NCBI RefSeq assembly: GCF_001936615.1
Contig: NZ_MLBF01000003.1
Location: 1 to 64,000 of the forward strand
Length of the DNA stretch: 64,000 bases
Direction: 5' to 3'
From: Desulfosporosinus metallidurans
GTDB taxonomy: Bacteria > Bacillota > Desulfitobacteriia > Desulfitobacteriales > Desulfitobacteriaceae
Within the stretch, counting starts at the first letter, position 1. Each line of letters begins with the position of its first letter. The position numbers were made by a program, and so were the translations under genes. Below, in pieces: positions 45,980 to 54,241 of the stretch. The notes beneath the pieces are model-generated. The model did no database searches. It was not told the DNA's origin and saw only the letters and a program-made list of their open reading frames with translations.

Positions 45980-47131
45980 ATGTCCAACGTTGCCCGTGTC
46001 GTTGCCTTAAGTCTCCTCGCCCTCGGCATGTTTGCCTATCCCCAAGAAGTTCTTAGCTCCGCTGGTGGAGGATTGACGTTATGGTGGAATTTTGTCCTCC
46101 CTGCTTTGCTCCCCTTCTTTATTATTTCTGAGCTTCTCATGGCGGCTGGCTTCGTTCATTTTCTCGGTGTTCTTCTAGAATCATTTATGCGTCCGGTCTT
46201 TCGCCTTCCCGGCAAAGCGGCTTTTGTTGTGGCCATGGGTTATACTTCAGGCTTTCCTATGGGGGCAGTGCTAACCGCGCGACTTCGTCAAGCTGGAGAA
46301 ATCACACGCGAAGAAGGAGAACGTCTCTTAGCCTTTACAAATAACCCCAGCCCCGGTTTTATGATTGGAGCCGTCGCCTCTGGAATGTTAGGTAAGCCTT
46401 CGCTTGGAGTTTTATTGGCCGGCTCAGTTTATCTCGCCAATTTGATGGTTGGCTTCCTCTTTCGCTTTTACCGTGTTTCCCCTAAATCCCCTCTTCCGAC
46501 AAATTTACCCTCATTAAAACGAGCTTGGCAAGAGCTGAGAGACGCTCAAAACAGAGATAAGCGTGCTTTCGGTCAAGTCCTTGGCGATGCCATCAAACAA
46601 AGCACCAATACCGTCCTAATGGTCGCGGGCTTCATGGCCTTTTTTTCCGTTGTCCTCCGACTTTTAAACATCTGGCACGTTACATTATTTTTAGCATTCC
46701 TAAGCCACAGTGTTATCCGAATCGTTCAGATTCCTGTTTTTCAAGCCTTTTTTAACGGTCTCTTTGAAATGACTTTAGGTTGTCAGGAGTCAATCCGCGC
46801 CCTTTCTTTACTCCATCAGCAAGTGGCACTTCTAGCCTTACTAATGGGTTGGGGAGGACTTTCCGTGTTTGCACAAGTCGCCGGATTAATTAGCGGAACC
46901 GATTTGCGCTTCTACCCTTTTGTGATTGCAAGGGTACTACATGCTATCCTTGCGTTAGGTTTAAGCCAGCTCTTCCTCTTAGTTGCCAAGGTACCTACAT
47001 CCGTCGTTACAATTCAAACCCCAAGCACGTCGTTTATAGTGTGGAATACTTGGCACTTAAGCTCCCTAGTATTTATGGGGATCATTGCCATACTCTTCGT
47101 CCTTACCTTGATCCAACAACCTACAAGATAG
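45980..47131 (+). CDS. ylbJ: sporulation integral membrane protein YlbJ
   Basis: 383 aa, about eight to nine membrane segments with the nucleoside-recognition/Gate fold: LWWNFVLPALLPFFIISELL, GYTSGFPMGAVLTARLR and LLAFTNNPSPGFMIGAVASG. In Bacillus it is made in the mother cell under sigma-E and needed for a heat-resistant cortex. AGGAAGGTG precedes the ATG. I found no clear sigma-E box in the 86-bp gap. Confidence 0.92.
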   Translation: MSNVARVVALSLLALGMFAYPQEVLSSAGGGLTLWWNFVLPALLPFFIISELLMAAGFVHFLGVLLESFMRPVFRLPGKAAFVVAMGYTSGFPMGAVLTARLRQAGEITREEGERLLAFTNNPSPGFMIGAVASGMLGKPSLGVLLAGSVYLANLMVGFLFRFYRVSPKSPLPTNLPSLKRAWQELRDAQNRDKRAFGQVLGDAIKQSTNTVLMVAGFMAFFSVVLRLLNIWHVTLFLAFLSHSVIRIVQIPVFQAFFNGLFEMTLGCQESIRALSLLHQQVALLALLMGWGGLSVFAQVAGLISGTDLRFYPFVIARVLHAILALGLSQLFLLVAKVPTSVVTIQTPSTSFIVWNTWHLSSLVFMGIIAILFVLTLIQQPTR

Positions 47132-47209
47132 TGTTATGAGCTATTCCGAGATTAAGGCCATTATCAATGTCATTATATAGATTATGGTTTATATCCTATA
47201 TACCTTTAA

Positions 47210-47245
47210 AATGGCAGTTAAATTGTTTCCAATTCAACTGCCATT
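47210..47245. terminator. terminator between convergent ylbJ and the coiled-coil gene
   Basis: Arms AATGGCAGTT and AACTGCCATT plus inner AATTG / CAATT with a 4-nt loop. On the minus strand it is followed by TTTTAAAG. Likely shared by both genes. Confidence 0.65.
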
Positions 47246-47287
47246 ATCCTCGAATACTAGATGATTTTCGCTCTTGAACCGAATTCG

Positions 47288-47794
47288 TTAAGCTTTCTCA
47301 CCCTTATCTTTTTCAGACTTTCCTATGTTGTCCCGATCTTCTTTGGCTAGCCCCTTTAATTCCTCGCGATTTTTACGCAAGGATTGAAGCGTTTCGTACA
47401 AACTCTGTTCGACATGCTGCAGCATTTCATCAGCGTATTGAACAGCTCCAATCTTTACATCTCGTGCATAGGATTGCGCCTGCCTAACGATATCCTCTCC
47501 ATAGCTCTGGGCCTGTTTAACCACTTCATTCTCTACTGCCATCTTATCAACGTACGATTTCCCTTGTTCCATCAGTTTCTGAGCTTCAGTTTGCGCTTCA
47601 TTCAAGATTCGTTCCCGCTCTTTTAAAACCCATTTGGCATTGGTTAACTCCTCTGGCAAGGCTGCCCGCACACGATCCAGCAATTCAAAGATCACAGTGT
47701 CATCTACTAAAACCTTCCCTGTCATCGGGATCTTAGGGCCATGATCTACAATCTCTTCCATTTCGTTAAGCAAACTTAAGATATCGCTTTCCAC
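47288..47794 (-). CDS. coiled-coil protein of unknown function
   Basis: 168 aa, soluble, strongly helical and charged. The middle has repeats of the type QAQSYGEDIVRQAQSYARD, reminiscent of ATP-synthase b/E subunits and of DivIVA-like coils, but there is no membrane anchor or real ATPase context. Start GTG with GAGAGG upstream. In related clostridia such genes sit between rsmD and ylbJ, where coaD would be expected. Highly charged Lys/Glu tail. Function unknown. Confidence 0.7.
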   Translation of the reverse strand: MESDILSLLNEMEEIVDHGPKIPMTGKVLVDDTVIFELLDRVRAALPEELTNAKWVLKERERILNEAQTEAQKLMEQGKSYVDKMAVENEVVKQAQSYGEDIVRQAQSYARDVKIGAVQYADEMLQHVEQSLYETLQSLRKNREELKGLAKEDRDNIGKSEKDKGEKA

Positions 47795-47811
47795 TTAAAT
47801 CCTCTCCCTCG

Positions 47812-48363
47812 TCATACGTCCGTTTTCTGTAGATACCACACTTTGGTGTCCCCATATTCGCTTGTTTTACGTATTTCATATGGATAAATATCTTCATTTA
47901 GCGTTTCATCCTTAGCCGTTTCAGCAATAATAACGCCCGTTGGTGTCAAAAAGGAGTATTCTTTTAGGCTCAAGATAATCTTTAAGACAAGTTCCTGACG
48001 ATAAGGGGGATCGAGAAAAATAAGGTCAAATACTTCATGAGGATGTCTGTTTAGATACTTAAATGCGTCCATTAATAGAAGTTTGGCCTTATGGGTAACC
48101 CCAACTCGTTCGAGATTTTCCCGAATAACTTGATGCGCTGCCAGACTCTTCTCTACCATCACTGCTTCGCGACAACCGCGGGAAAGTGCCTCAATCGCCA
48201 GATTTCCGGTTCCAGCAAAAAGGTCTAGCACACGAGCATCCAAGACCTTATTTCCTAAAACATTAAAGATTGCGCCCTTTACTTTATCCGAGGTCGGACG
48301 TGTTTGCATTCCTTCTACCGCCTTTAGTTGGCGGCCACGCATTTCCCCTGCAATAATCCTCAT
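47812..48363 (-). CDS. rsmD: 16S rRNA (guanine966-N2)-methyltransferase
   Basis: 183 aa. SAM site VLDLFAGTGNLAIEALSRG, catalytic DLIFLDPPYRQ, and MRIIAGEMRGRQL at the start. ATG behind GGAGG. Two TATAAT boxes with TG extension lie upstream (near 48375 and 48445). coaD, its usual partner, is not here. Confidence 0.95.
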   Translation of the reverse strand: MRIIAGEMRGRQLKAVEGMQTRPTSDKVKGAIFNVLGNKVLDARVLDLFAGTGNLAIEALSRGCREAVMVEKSLAAHQVIRENLERVGVTHKAKLLLMDAFKYLNRHPHEVFDLIFLDPPYRQELVLKIILSLKEYSFLTPTGVIIAETAKDETLNEDIYPYEIRKTSEYGDTKVWYLQKTDV

Positions 48364-48478
48364 AAATCCTCCATGTTATATTATAGCAGAGCTTATTAAG
48401 CATTTCAGCCATAATTATTAGATAATAGGACTGCTTATCATTATACCACAGCAAATAAATATATTTCCCTAAATTTCC

Positions 48479-48508
48479 TGCATATCATTTTAGTTTTTGC
48501 CAATACTA
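48479..48508 (+). promoter_or_regulatory. sigma-G/F-like promoter for gpr
   Basis: TGCATA (48479-48484), 17-bp spacer, AATACTA (48502-48508). This fits the forespore sigma-G pattern TGMATA-n17/18-CATACTA in 12 of 13 positions. gpr is forespore-expressed in Bacillus. It predicts a ~135-nt leader. Confidence 0.55.
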
Positions 48509-48516
48509 TATTTGGT

Positions 48517-48547
48517 ATTCGATGCCAATGAACACGAAACATCGAAT
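48517..48547 (+). promoter_or_regulatory. hairpin at the start of the gpr leader
   Basis: ATTCGATG (48517-48524) pairs exactly with CATCGAAT (48540-48547) over a 15-nt loop, immediately after the predicted transcription start. Confidence 0.4.
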
Positions 48548-48588
48548 GTCCTTCCCCCATCCAGCTCTTCCTTTCGTTTCCTCTCTAT

Positions 48589-48624
48589 TCACTGGGAGCT
48601 TGAATAAAGCCCCAGTGATTTTTT
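48589..48624 (+). terminator. intrinsic terminator inside the gpr leader
   Basis: TCACTGGG / CCCAGTGA (8 bp, GC-rich at the base of the loop) followed at once by six T (48619-48624). It stands 27 nt before the gpr ATG, with no plus-strand gene upstream. It suggests attenuation or a short leader RNA. Confidence 0.6.
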
Positions 48625-48650
48625 CAATCCATTTAAAGGAGTTAGAAGCC

Positions 48651-49637
48651 ATGAAGAAATTAGAACTTTATCGCCACCTCAAGGTTCAACTTGATTTAGC
48701 CGTTGAAGCCCATCAGCTCCTGAGGGGAGAAAGCGGGGAAGAAATTCCCGGTGTTCGAATGGATGAACAAAAGCTCGAACATGCCAAAGTAACGATCATT
48801 ACTGTTGAGACCGATGAAGGAGTCGAAGCAATCGGTAAACCTAAAGGAAAATACATTACGATTGATGCCCCTGAAATCCGAACGAGCAATTACGTCGTCC
48901 ATGAAGATATCACCCAGGTACTTGCCGACCAATTAATCGAACTCATGAATCTGAAAGAAGATGCCAGCATTCTAATAATTGGGTTGGGAAACTGGAATGC
49001 AACACCCGATGCGTTAGGTCCTCAAGTTATTGACAAAACAATGGTCACCCGCCACCTTTTCCAACTCTCTCCAGATGAATTGCACGGCAAAATGAGAAAA
49101 GTAAGTGCCATTGCGCCGGGCGTATTGGGGATTACCGGAATTGAAACCGCCGAGATCATCCGTGGTATAGTGGACCATGTCAAACCTGATTTGGTCATAG
49201 CTATTGATGCCCTGGCCGCCGGCTCCCTTGAACGAGTCGGCACAAGTATCCAGCTCGCTGATACTGGAATTCACCCTGGTTCAGGAGTAGGAAACCCACG
49301 GGCTGGCATCAACGAAGAAACAGTCGGTTGTAAAGTAATTGCCATCGGTCTCCCCACAGTTGTCAATGCTTCACTCATTGCCCACGACGTCGTCGAAGGA
49401 GTTTTTAAGCAATTTGTAACCAGCCCTTCACTCTATAAACTTTATAAGGGCATAAAACCTGAAACATTCAGCAAAATCATCGATGATGTGCTTTCTCCAT
49501 TCCAAGGAAATCTGATGGTCACACCCAAGGAAATCGACACACTCATAAAAACGACGGCTAAGATTATTGCTGGTGCTCTGGCCATCAGCCTGCATCCCGG
49601 AGTCGATCGTGAAGACTATGAGCGTTATTTGCAATAG
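48651..49637 (+). CDS. gpr: germination protease (SASP-specific)
   Basis: 328 aa from ATG 48651 (AAAGGAG at 9 nt); an upstream ATG lies before the leader terminator and has no ribosome site. GPR is made as a zymogen in the forespore and degrades small acid-soluble spore proteins at germination. Recognisable parts: KYITIDAPEIR, ILIIGLGNWNATPDALGP, DLVIAIDALAAGSLERVGTS and IQLADTGIHPGSGVGN. It faces a SASP-like gene 163 nt away on the other strand. Confidence 0.95.
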   Translation: MKKLELYRHLKVQLDLAVEAHQLLRGESGEEIPGVRMDEQKLEHAKVTIITVETDEGVEAIGKPKGKYITIDAPEIRTSNYVVHEDITQVLADQLIELMNLKEDASILIIGLGNWNATPDALGPQVIDKTMVTRHLFQLSPDELHGKMRKVSAIAPGVLGITGIETAEIIRGIVDHVKPDLVIAIDALAAGSLERVGTSIQLADTGIHPGSGVGNPRAGINEETVGCKVIAIGLPTVVNASLIAHDVVEGVFKQFVTSPSLYKLYKGIKPETFSKIIDDVLSPFQGNLMVTPKEIDTLIKTTAKIIAGALAISLHPGVDREDYERYLQ

Positions 49638-49645
49638 CTGAACGG

Positions 49646-49716
49646 ATGAATGCAAATGAAATTGCACGTTCACCAAAACTCTGGAGTGACTCCCTCTGCA
49701 ATTTCATTTCATTCAT
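49646..49716 (+). terminator. long stem-loop just after gpr
   Basis: Outer arms 49646-49666 and 49697-49716 pair over about 19 bp with one bulge (core AAATGAAATTGCA / TGCAATTTCATTT). The 30-nt loop contains its own GGAGT-G-ACTCC palindrome. It begins 8 nt after the gpr stop. No T-run follows, so it may protect the mRNA 3' end rather than terminate. Confidence 0.5.
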
Positions 49717-49751
49717 TGGCTGGGCCAGAAGAGTAGTTAAGCATGAAAGCA

Positions 49752-49792
49752 GAAATGGGTCAGGTTTAGTAAAAATAAACCCGACCCATTTC
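49752..49792. terminator. hairpin between gpr and the SASP-like gene
   Basis: GAAATGGGTC / GACCCATTTC with inner GGTTTA / TAAACC and one mismatch between them; the loop is seven bases. It lies 8 nt after the stop of the minus-strand SASP-like gene and is probably its terminator. Confidence 0.6.
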
Positions 49793-49800
49793 CATATAGA

Positions 49801-49929
49801 TTATTGTTGTGGTGTATTGGGAAAACGTTTGTGTTTGCGATTTGCAATCCCAATCTCCTGCGCGACTTCATACTTGAACTTTTCTAATTCCGGTGTCAGT
49901 TGGACCATCGTTTTATTGGGTTCAGTCAA
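49801..49929 (-). CDS. half-length alpha/beta-type SASP-like protein
   Basis: 42 aa from TTG 49929, preceded by a very strong AAGGAGGTG at 7 nt. The core ELEKFKYEVAQEIGI matches the first conserved helix of alpha/beta-type small acid-soluble spore proteins, including a site of the form Glu-(Val/Ile)-Ala-x-Glu-(Phe/Ile) where GPR cuts. The rest, ANRKHKRFPNTPQQ, is short and basic and replaces the usual second helix with its SRANGxVGG motif. It faces gpr, whose product degrades SASPs. I see no clear sigma-G promoter. It could be a minor SASP or a decayed one; the ribosome site and terminator argue for a live gene. Confidence 0.65.
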   Translation of the reverse strand: MTEPNKTMVQLTPELEKFKYEVAQEIGIANRKHKRFPNTPQQ

Positions 49930-50111
49930 AGCTTACACCTCCTTAGAGTATTTTGAGAAGGCAGCAGACCTGCTTCGCTGCTGCTTTGCCTTTACTTTAA
50001 CGCTTCAGTCTGGTTTTATTATTCGATCATTTGTCCATAATCATACTCGGCAATTCCTGCCAAAGGTTTAGGCTAAAAATCAAAAACTGTATTTAAATCA
50101 ATTACATCTCC

Positions 50112-52679
50112 CTAATTTACCCCTATCTTCTCCGGCGGAAACATCCTCTGCACTTCTTGAAAAAGCAATTTAAACTTTTCCGGGTTCTGCAAAGCTTTTT
50201 GCGCCATCTGATAGGCCTTCTCGACAAGATGCCCATCCCGGGAGAGATCCGCAAGCCTCAATTCGGCTAAACCGTGCTGGCGTGTCCCTAATAGTTCCCC
50301 TGTTCCGCGCAGACGCATATCCTCTTCGGCAATTTTGAAGCCGTCTTCCGTTTGGCAGAGAATATCTAAACGACGACTATTTTTGTTTCCCGATAACAAA
50401 AAACAGTAAGATTGATCACTGCCGCGGCCGACCCGCCCCCTAAGTTGATGCAATTGCGCGAGTCCGAACCGTTCTGCCGATTCAATGACCATAACTGAGG
50501 CATTGGGGACATTGACCCCAACTTCCACCACGGTCGTAGCAACCAGAACATCAATCTCCCCAGCGTTAAACTCTGCCATGATCGATTCCTTTTCCGTTCC
50601 CTTCATTTTGCCGTGCAGGAGGGCAACGCGACGATTCGGAAACCTAACTTGAAGATCAGAGGCACGCTGCGTGGCAGAAATAAGATCAAGCGATTCTGAT
50701 TCTTCTACTAACGGACAAACGACATAAATTTGCCTGCCAAGATCAATTTGCTCTTCAAGGAATTTTTCCATTTTTGGACGGGCCCGTTCCGATAATTTGC
50801 GGGTTATAATTGGCTTTCGCCCCATAGGCATCTCATCAAGCACAGAAAGCTGCAAATCTCCGTAAAGTGTCAAAGCTAACGTCCGGGGAATCGGTGTCGC
50901 CGTGAGGACTAAAACGTGAGGGCTTTCTCCCTTGCTCTGAAGCAGTGAACGCTGTCGCACCCCAAACCGATGTTGCTCATCCGTGACGGCTAGACCCAAA
51001 GCTTTAAATGCCACGGTTTCTTGAATAAGGGCATGAGTTCCCACTACGACTTGTGCCTTGCCGTCCGCGATCATTGCTAAGGTTTCCTCCCGCGCACTTT
51101 TGCTCTGACTACCCAATAAACAAACCACCGTAATTCCTAGAGGAGTGAACACTTTCTCAAGGGATTGAAAATGTTGTAATGCTAAAATTTCCGTAGGAGC
51201 CATCATTGCCCCTTGGTATCCTGATCCCACCGCACGGAGCAAAGCGGCCATAGCAACTGCCGTTTTACCGGACCCAACATCCCCTTGGACCAAGCGAGCC
51301 ATCCCTTGTGGTCTAGCCAAATCTTGAAAAATCTCTTGAATCACTCGTTGTTGAGCTGTGGTCAAACGAAAAGGCAAGGCCCTATAAAAACTCTGGATCT
51401 GTTCCTCTCCCCCTGTTAACGGTGGACTTCCCAGACGAACCATACCCTCCCGTAGCCCGGCGACCGCTAACTGCAAAAAGAGAATCTCTTCCCAAACCAA
51501 CCTTTCCCTTGCCTTGGACAAACTGGTATCGTTCTCCGGAAAGTGAATTTCTCGATGCGCTCGGGATCTCTCCATCCATTGCCCCAATTCTTCTCGAGGT
51601 AGGACTTCTGGAAAAGCTGCCTCAACCTGACCTAAAATACTCTGAATTATGCCGCGGATTACCTTGGAAGATAGGCGCGCTGTTTCGGAATAAATCGGTA
51701 AAATCGTTTGAGTACCTTGATCAACGGTGGTGAAGGGACCACCGTCACTGTCCTTTTCAATATCTGTCACTAGAACTTCCGGCACCTGTTGCTGCCAGCG
51801 CACTTTACCCGTTACAACGACGTGCGTTCCAACAGGATATTGCTTAAGAATAAAGGTTTGGTTAAACCAAGTTGCCTGGAACAAGCGCCCTTCTTGCTCA
51901 ATACTCAACTTAACCACTTTCATCTTGCCATTCGTCACATGCCCTGCCACTACTTTTCCGGCGAGCGTCGCCGTTTCTCCATCTTTCATCTCGGCAATCA
52001 TTTGCTTGCGTCGATCTTCATACCGACGAGGGTAATAGAGCAGCAGATCTTGTACATTATTAATTCCCAGCTTTTCAAGTTGTTTTGCTCTTTCTGGGCC
52101 TACCCCTTTTAAGTATTGTAAAGGCCTCATTCGCAACGAGGCACTGTTTGATCCCTTAAAAGCCCTTTCTAGAGGGATTTCTTGACTCTTAATTACGTGC
52201 ACAGGATGAGCTTTATCAGCATTTTTTTTACCTTCTTGTTTTTCAAGTAGTCTTTGTTCTTCCTGTTCTTCCGGTACTTCCGGTACTTCCGGTACTTTCT
52301 GTTTAGCCGATATATGTTTTCCCGGTACTTCTCGTTTCTCAGTAATATCTTGTTTTCCCAGTAGTTTTAAATCCGCATTAAATAGCTCATTCTGCACTAG
52401 TATCTCTTGAGCTTCTAGTGAAATTTCTTGCATGAAACGGCGAAGTTCTGCAAAGGCTTCTCTTCTTCGCAGCGGGCTCCAGGTGGGATATTGTTGAGCC
52501 AAATTTTTCAGCAAATCCATGTCGTGAGCCGGGAATAACTGTCCTAATCTTGGGAGAATTCCTCGCAAAAAGGCATTAAATCCGCCCAAAACCCCGGTAT
52601 TCGTAAATCCCTGTTTTTCTTCTGCCAAGAGCGCACGTTGAAAATTATTTAAAACCAATTGCGCCTGAGAGAGCTTCAT
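50112..52679 (-). CDS. recG: ATP-dependent DNA helicase RecG
   Basis: 855 aa, about 170 more than the usual 680-690. The canonical part starts near residue 185 (LRMRPLQYLKGVGPERAKQL) with the OB wedge, then GDVGSGKTAVAMAAL, DEQHRFGVRQR, LTATPIPRTLALT and the C-terminal LRGRVGRG. RecG remodels stalled replication forks. The extra N-terminal part has a helical domain (residues 1-115) and a charged linker containing EVPEVPEEQEEQ, encoded by a 9-bp tandem repeat. Similar extensions occur in some clostridial RecGs. The start codon overlaps the sdaAA stop. Confidence 0.94.
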   Translation of the reverse strand: MKLSQAQLVLNNFQRALLAEEKQGFTNTGVLGGFNAFLRGILPRLGQLFPAHDMDLLKNLAQQYPTWSPLRRREAFAELRRFMQEISLEAQEILVQNELFNADLKLLGKQDITEKREVPGKHISAKQKVPEVPEVPEEQEEQRLLEKQEGKKNADKAHPVHVIKSQEIPLERAFKGSNSASLRMRPLQYLKGVGPERAKQLEKLGINNVQDLLLYYPRRYEDRRKQMIAEMKDGETATLAGKVVAGHVTNGKMKVVKLSIEQEGRLFQATWFNQTFILKQYPVGTHVVVTGKVRWQQQVPEVLVTDIEKDSDGGPFTTVDQGTQTILPIYSETARLSSKVIRGIIQSILGQVEAAFPEVLPREELGQWMERSRAHREIHFPENDTSLSKARERLVWEEILFLQLAVAGLREGMVRLGSPPLTGGEEQIQSFYRALPFRLTTAQQRVIQEIFQDLARPQGMARLVQGDVGSGKTAVAMAALLRAVGSGYQGAMMAPTEILALQHFQSLEKVFTPLGITVVCLLGSQSKSAREETLAMIADGKAQVVVGTHALIQETVAFKALGLAVTDEQHRFGVRQRSLLQSKGESPHVLVLTATPIPRTLALTLYGDLQLSVLDEMPMGRKPIITRKLSERARPKMEKFLEEQIDLGRQIYVVCPLVEESESLDLISATQRASDLQVRFPNRRVALLHGKMKGTEKESIMAEFNAGEIDVLVATTVVEVGVNVPNASVMVIESAERFGLAQLHQLRGRVGRGSDQSYCFLLSGNKNSRRLDILCQTEDGFKIAEEDMRLRGTGELLGTRQHGLAELRLADLSRDGHLVEKAYQMAQKALQNPEKFKLLFQEVQRMFPPEKIGVN
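52268..52296. repeat. 9-bp tandem repeat in the recG linker
   Basis: Three copies of CTTCCGGTA (plus-strand reading) encode repeated Val-Pro-Glu in the RecG linker. A related single unit recurs near 52320. Such repeats can change copy number by slippage. Confidence 0.6.
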
Positions 52680-53545
52680 AGAAAATCAGCCTGAATTCGT
52701 CGTCCCGTTGGGGTCACTGCAAGGCCACCTTGCGCTGTTTCCTTCAGAGTACACGGCATTTGTTTACCAATCTGGCCCATAGTATCGATAACCTCGTCAA
52801 CTGGAATTGCGCTCTTCACACCCGAAAGTGCCATCTCGGCAGCCGTCAAGGCGATTATTGCTCCCGTTGCATTCCGTTTGACACAAGGAACCTCCACAAG
52901 CCCTCCCACGGGGTCACAAACTAAACCCAACATCGATTTCATGGCGATCGCTGCAGCATCAGCTGTCTGTCTCGGCGATCCACCAGCCAATTCCACGGCC
53001 GCTGCGGCAGCCATAGCTGCTGCAGACCCTATCTCAGCCTGACACCCGCCTTCAGCACCAGAAACATTTGCTCGCTCTGCGATGATTATTCCTAATCCCG
53101 CAGCCGTAAAAAGAGCATGTAAAACCGCCTGTTCTGAGACTCGACGATCCTCTTCAATCGTCAAAAGGACGGCTGGCAGTACCCCACAGGAACCTGCAGT
53201 CGGTGCAGCAACGATTTTCCCCATGCAGGCATTGACTTCGGCCACTGCAAGAGCTCTGGCAATCGCACCACTCATTAGCTCTCCAACCAAGCTCTCTCCT
53301 CTTTTTCGTCGACCCTCAACTTTTGCTGCATCTCCCCCTACTAAACCGGATAAAGAACGACGTTCCCCACTGAGACCCGTTTCAACCGATTTACGCATTA
53401 CTCTGAGATTCTGTCTCATACGTTCAAAAAGAGCTTGTTCCGATTGTTCTAATTCTTCCATCTGGTTTTGAACGATGACTTCACTAATTTTCAAGCCTCT
53501 GGTTTCCGCCTCAATAACCCAATCTTCGTATGCGCGCATGCTCAT
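52676..53545 (-). CDS. sdaAA: L-serine dehydratase, alpha subunit
   Basis: 289 aa. Together with the beta subunit it deaminates serine to pyruvate using a 4Fe-4S cluster. Motifs: APTAGSCGVLPAVLL, GAEGGCQAEIGSAAAMAAAA and CDPVGGLVEVPCVKRN, holding the cluster Cys. It starts 9 nt after the sdaAB stop and ends in a 4-bp overlap with recG. Confidence 0.95.
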   Translation of the reverse strand: MSMRAYEDWVIEAETRGLKISEVIVQNQMEELEQSEQALFERMRQNLRVMRKSVETGLSGERRSLSGLVGGDAAKVEGRRKRGESLVGELMSGAIARALAVAEVNACMGKIVAAPTAGSCGVLPAVLLTIEEDRRVSEQAVLHALFTAAGLGIIIAERANVSGAEGGCQAEIGSAAAMAAAAAVELAGGSPRQTADAAAIAMKSMLGLVCDPVGGLVEVPCVKRNATGAIIALTAAEMALSGVKSAIPVDEVIDTMGQIGKQMPCTLKETAQGGLAVTPTGRRIQADFL

Positions 53546-53554
53546 TTCCTCCTA

Positions 53555-54223
53555 TTACAACGGTTCAATAGCCAATGCCTGGTAAATTCTTGGTAGTTTT
53601 CGTAATAAATCAAGAACGGCATTGTCAATCGTTTGGTCCGTCTCCAGCACCATTAAGGCCTCAGCGCCCTTCTTTTTACGGGAAACTAGCATACGGGCAA
53701 TGTTAATCTGAACAGTTGATAGGAGGAGCGTGACTTGTGCAACAACTCCCGGAAGATCCTGGTGCAAGATCACTAACGTGGGATAGTCACCCCTAATCTC
53801 CACCTGAAAATCGTTGATCTGCCGAATGACAATGGTTCCTCCTCCGACAGATGATCCAATCACCCGAACATGACTCCCATGCTCTCCCAACAAATCAAAC
53901 TTCACAGTGTTCGGATGAACATCTCCAAGGTCGGCTGTTTCAAAGCAGACGTTCAGGCCACGTTCTTCGGCAATCTTGAGAGCCTCAGGTATGCGCTCAT
54001 CATCTGTCGCCATGCCTATAAGTCCTGCAACCAACGCTAGGTTTGTCCCATGTCCCTTCCCTGTTGTAGCAAACGAGCCGTGTAGAAGGATCTTTCCCTG
54101 GACTGGTTCCTCGCCCAGTATTTTTCTAGCCATTCCACCCAAACGCACTGCTCCTGCCGTATGTGAACTGGAAGGGCCAACCATGATCGGCCCAAGAAGA
54201 TCAAATACATTACTCTTGCCCAC
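53555..54223 (-). CDS. sdaAB: L-serine dehydratase, beta subunit
   Basis: 222 aa from GTG 54223 (GGAGG 6 nt upstream); the frame is open further but through repeats without a ribosome site. VFDLLGPIMVGPSSSHTAGAVRLG is the substrate-binding signature, and the C-terminus is an ACT domain (TLVILHQDLPGVVAQVTLLL). Two-subunit form typical of Firmicutes. Confidence 0.95.
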   Translation of the reverse strand: MGKSNVFDLLGPIMVGPSSSHTAGAVRLGGMARKILGEEPVQGKILLHGSFATTGKGHGTNLALVAGLIGMATDDERIPEALKIAEERGLNVCFETADLGDVHPNTVKFDLLGEHGSHVRVIGSSVGGGTIVIRQINDFQVEIRGDYPTLVILHQDLPGVVAQVTLLLSTVQINIARMLVSRKKKGAEALMVLETDQTIDNAVLDLLRKLPRIYQALAIEPL

Positions 54224-54241
54224 AATACACCTCCAAATATA

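Noticed and set aside
48601..48631. Alternative sigma-G promoter TGAATA-18-CAATCCA for gpr
   Set aside because: The -35 is perfect, but transcription would start inside the ribosome binding site of gpr. The promoter at 48479-48508 fits better.
49646..50071. 141-codon plus-strand frame after gpr
   Set aside because: It runs through two hairpins and antisense to the SASP-like gene, which has the better start, ribosome site and motif.
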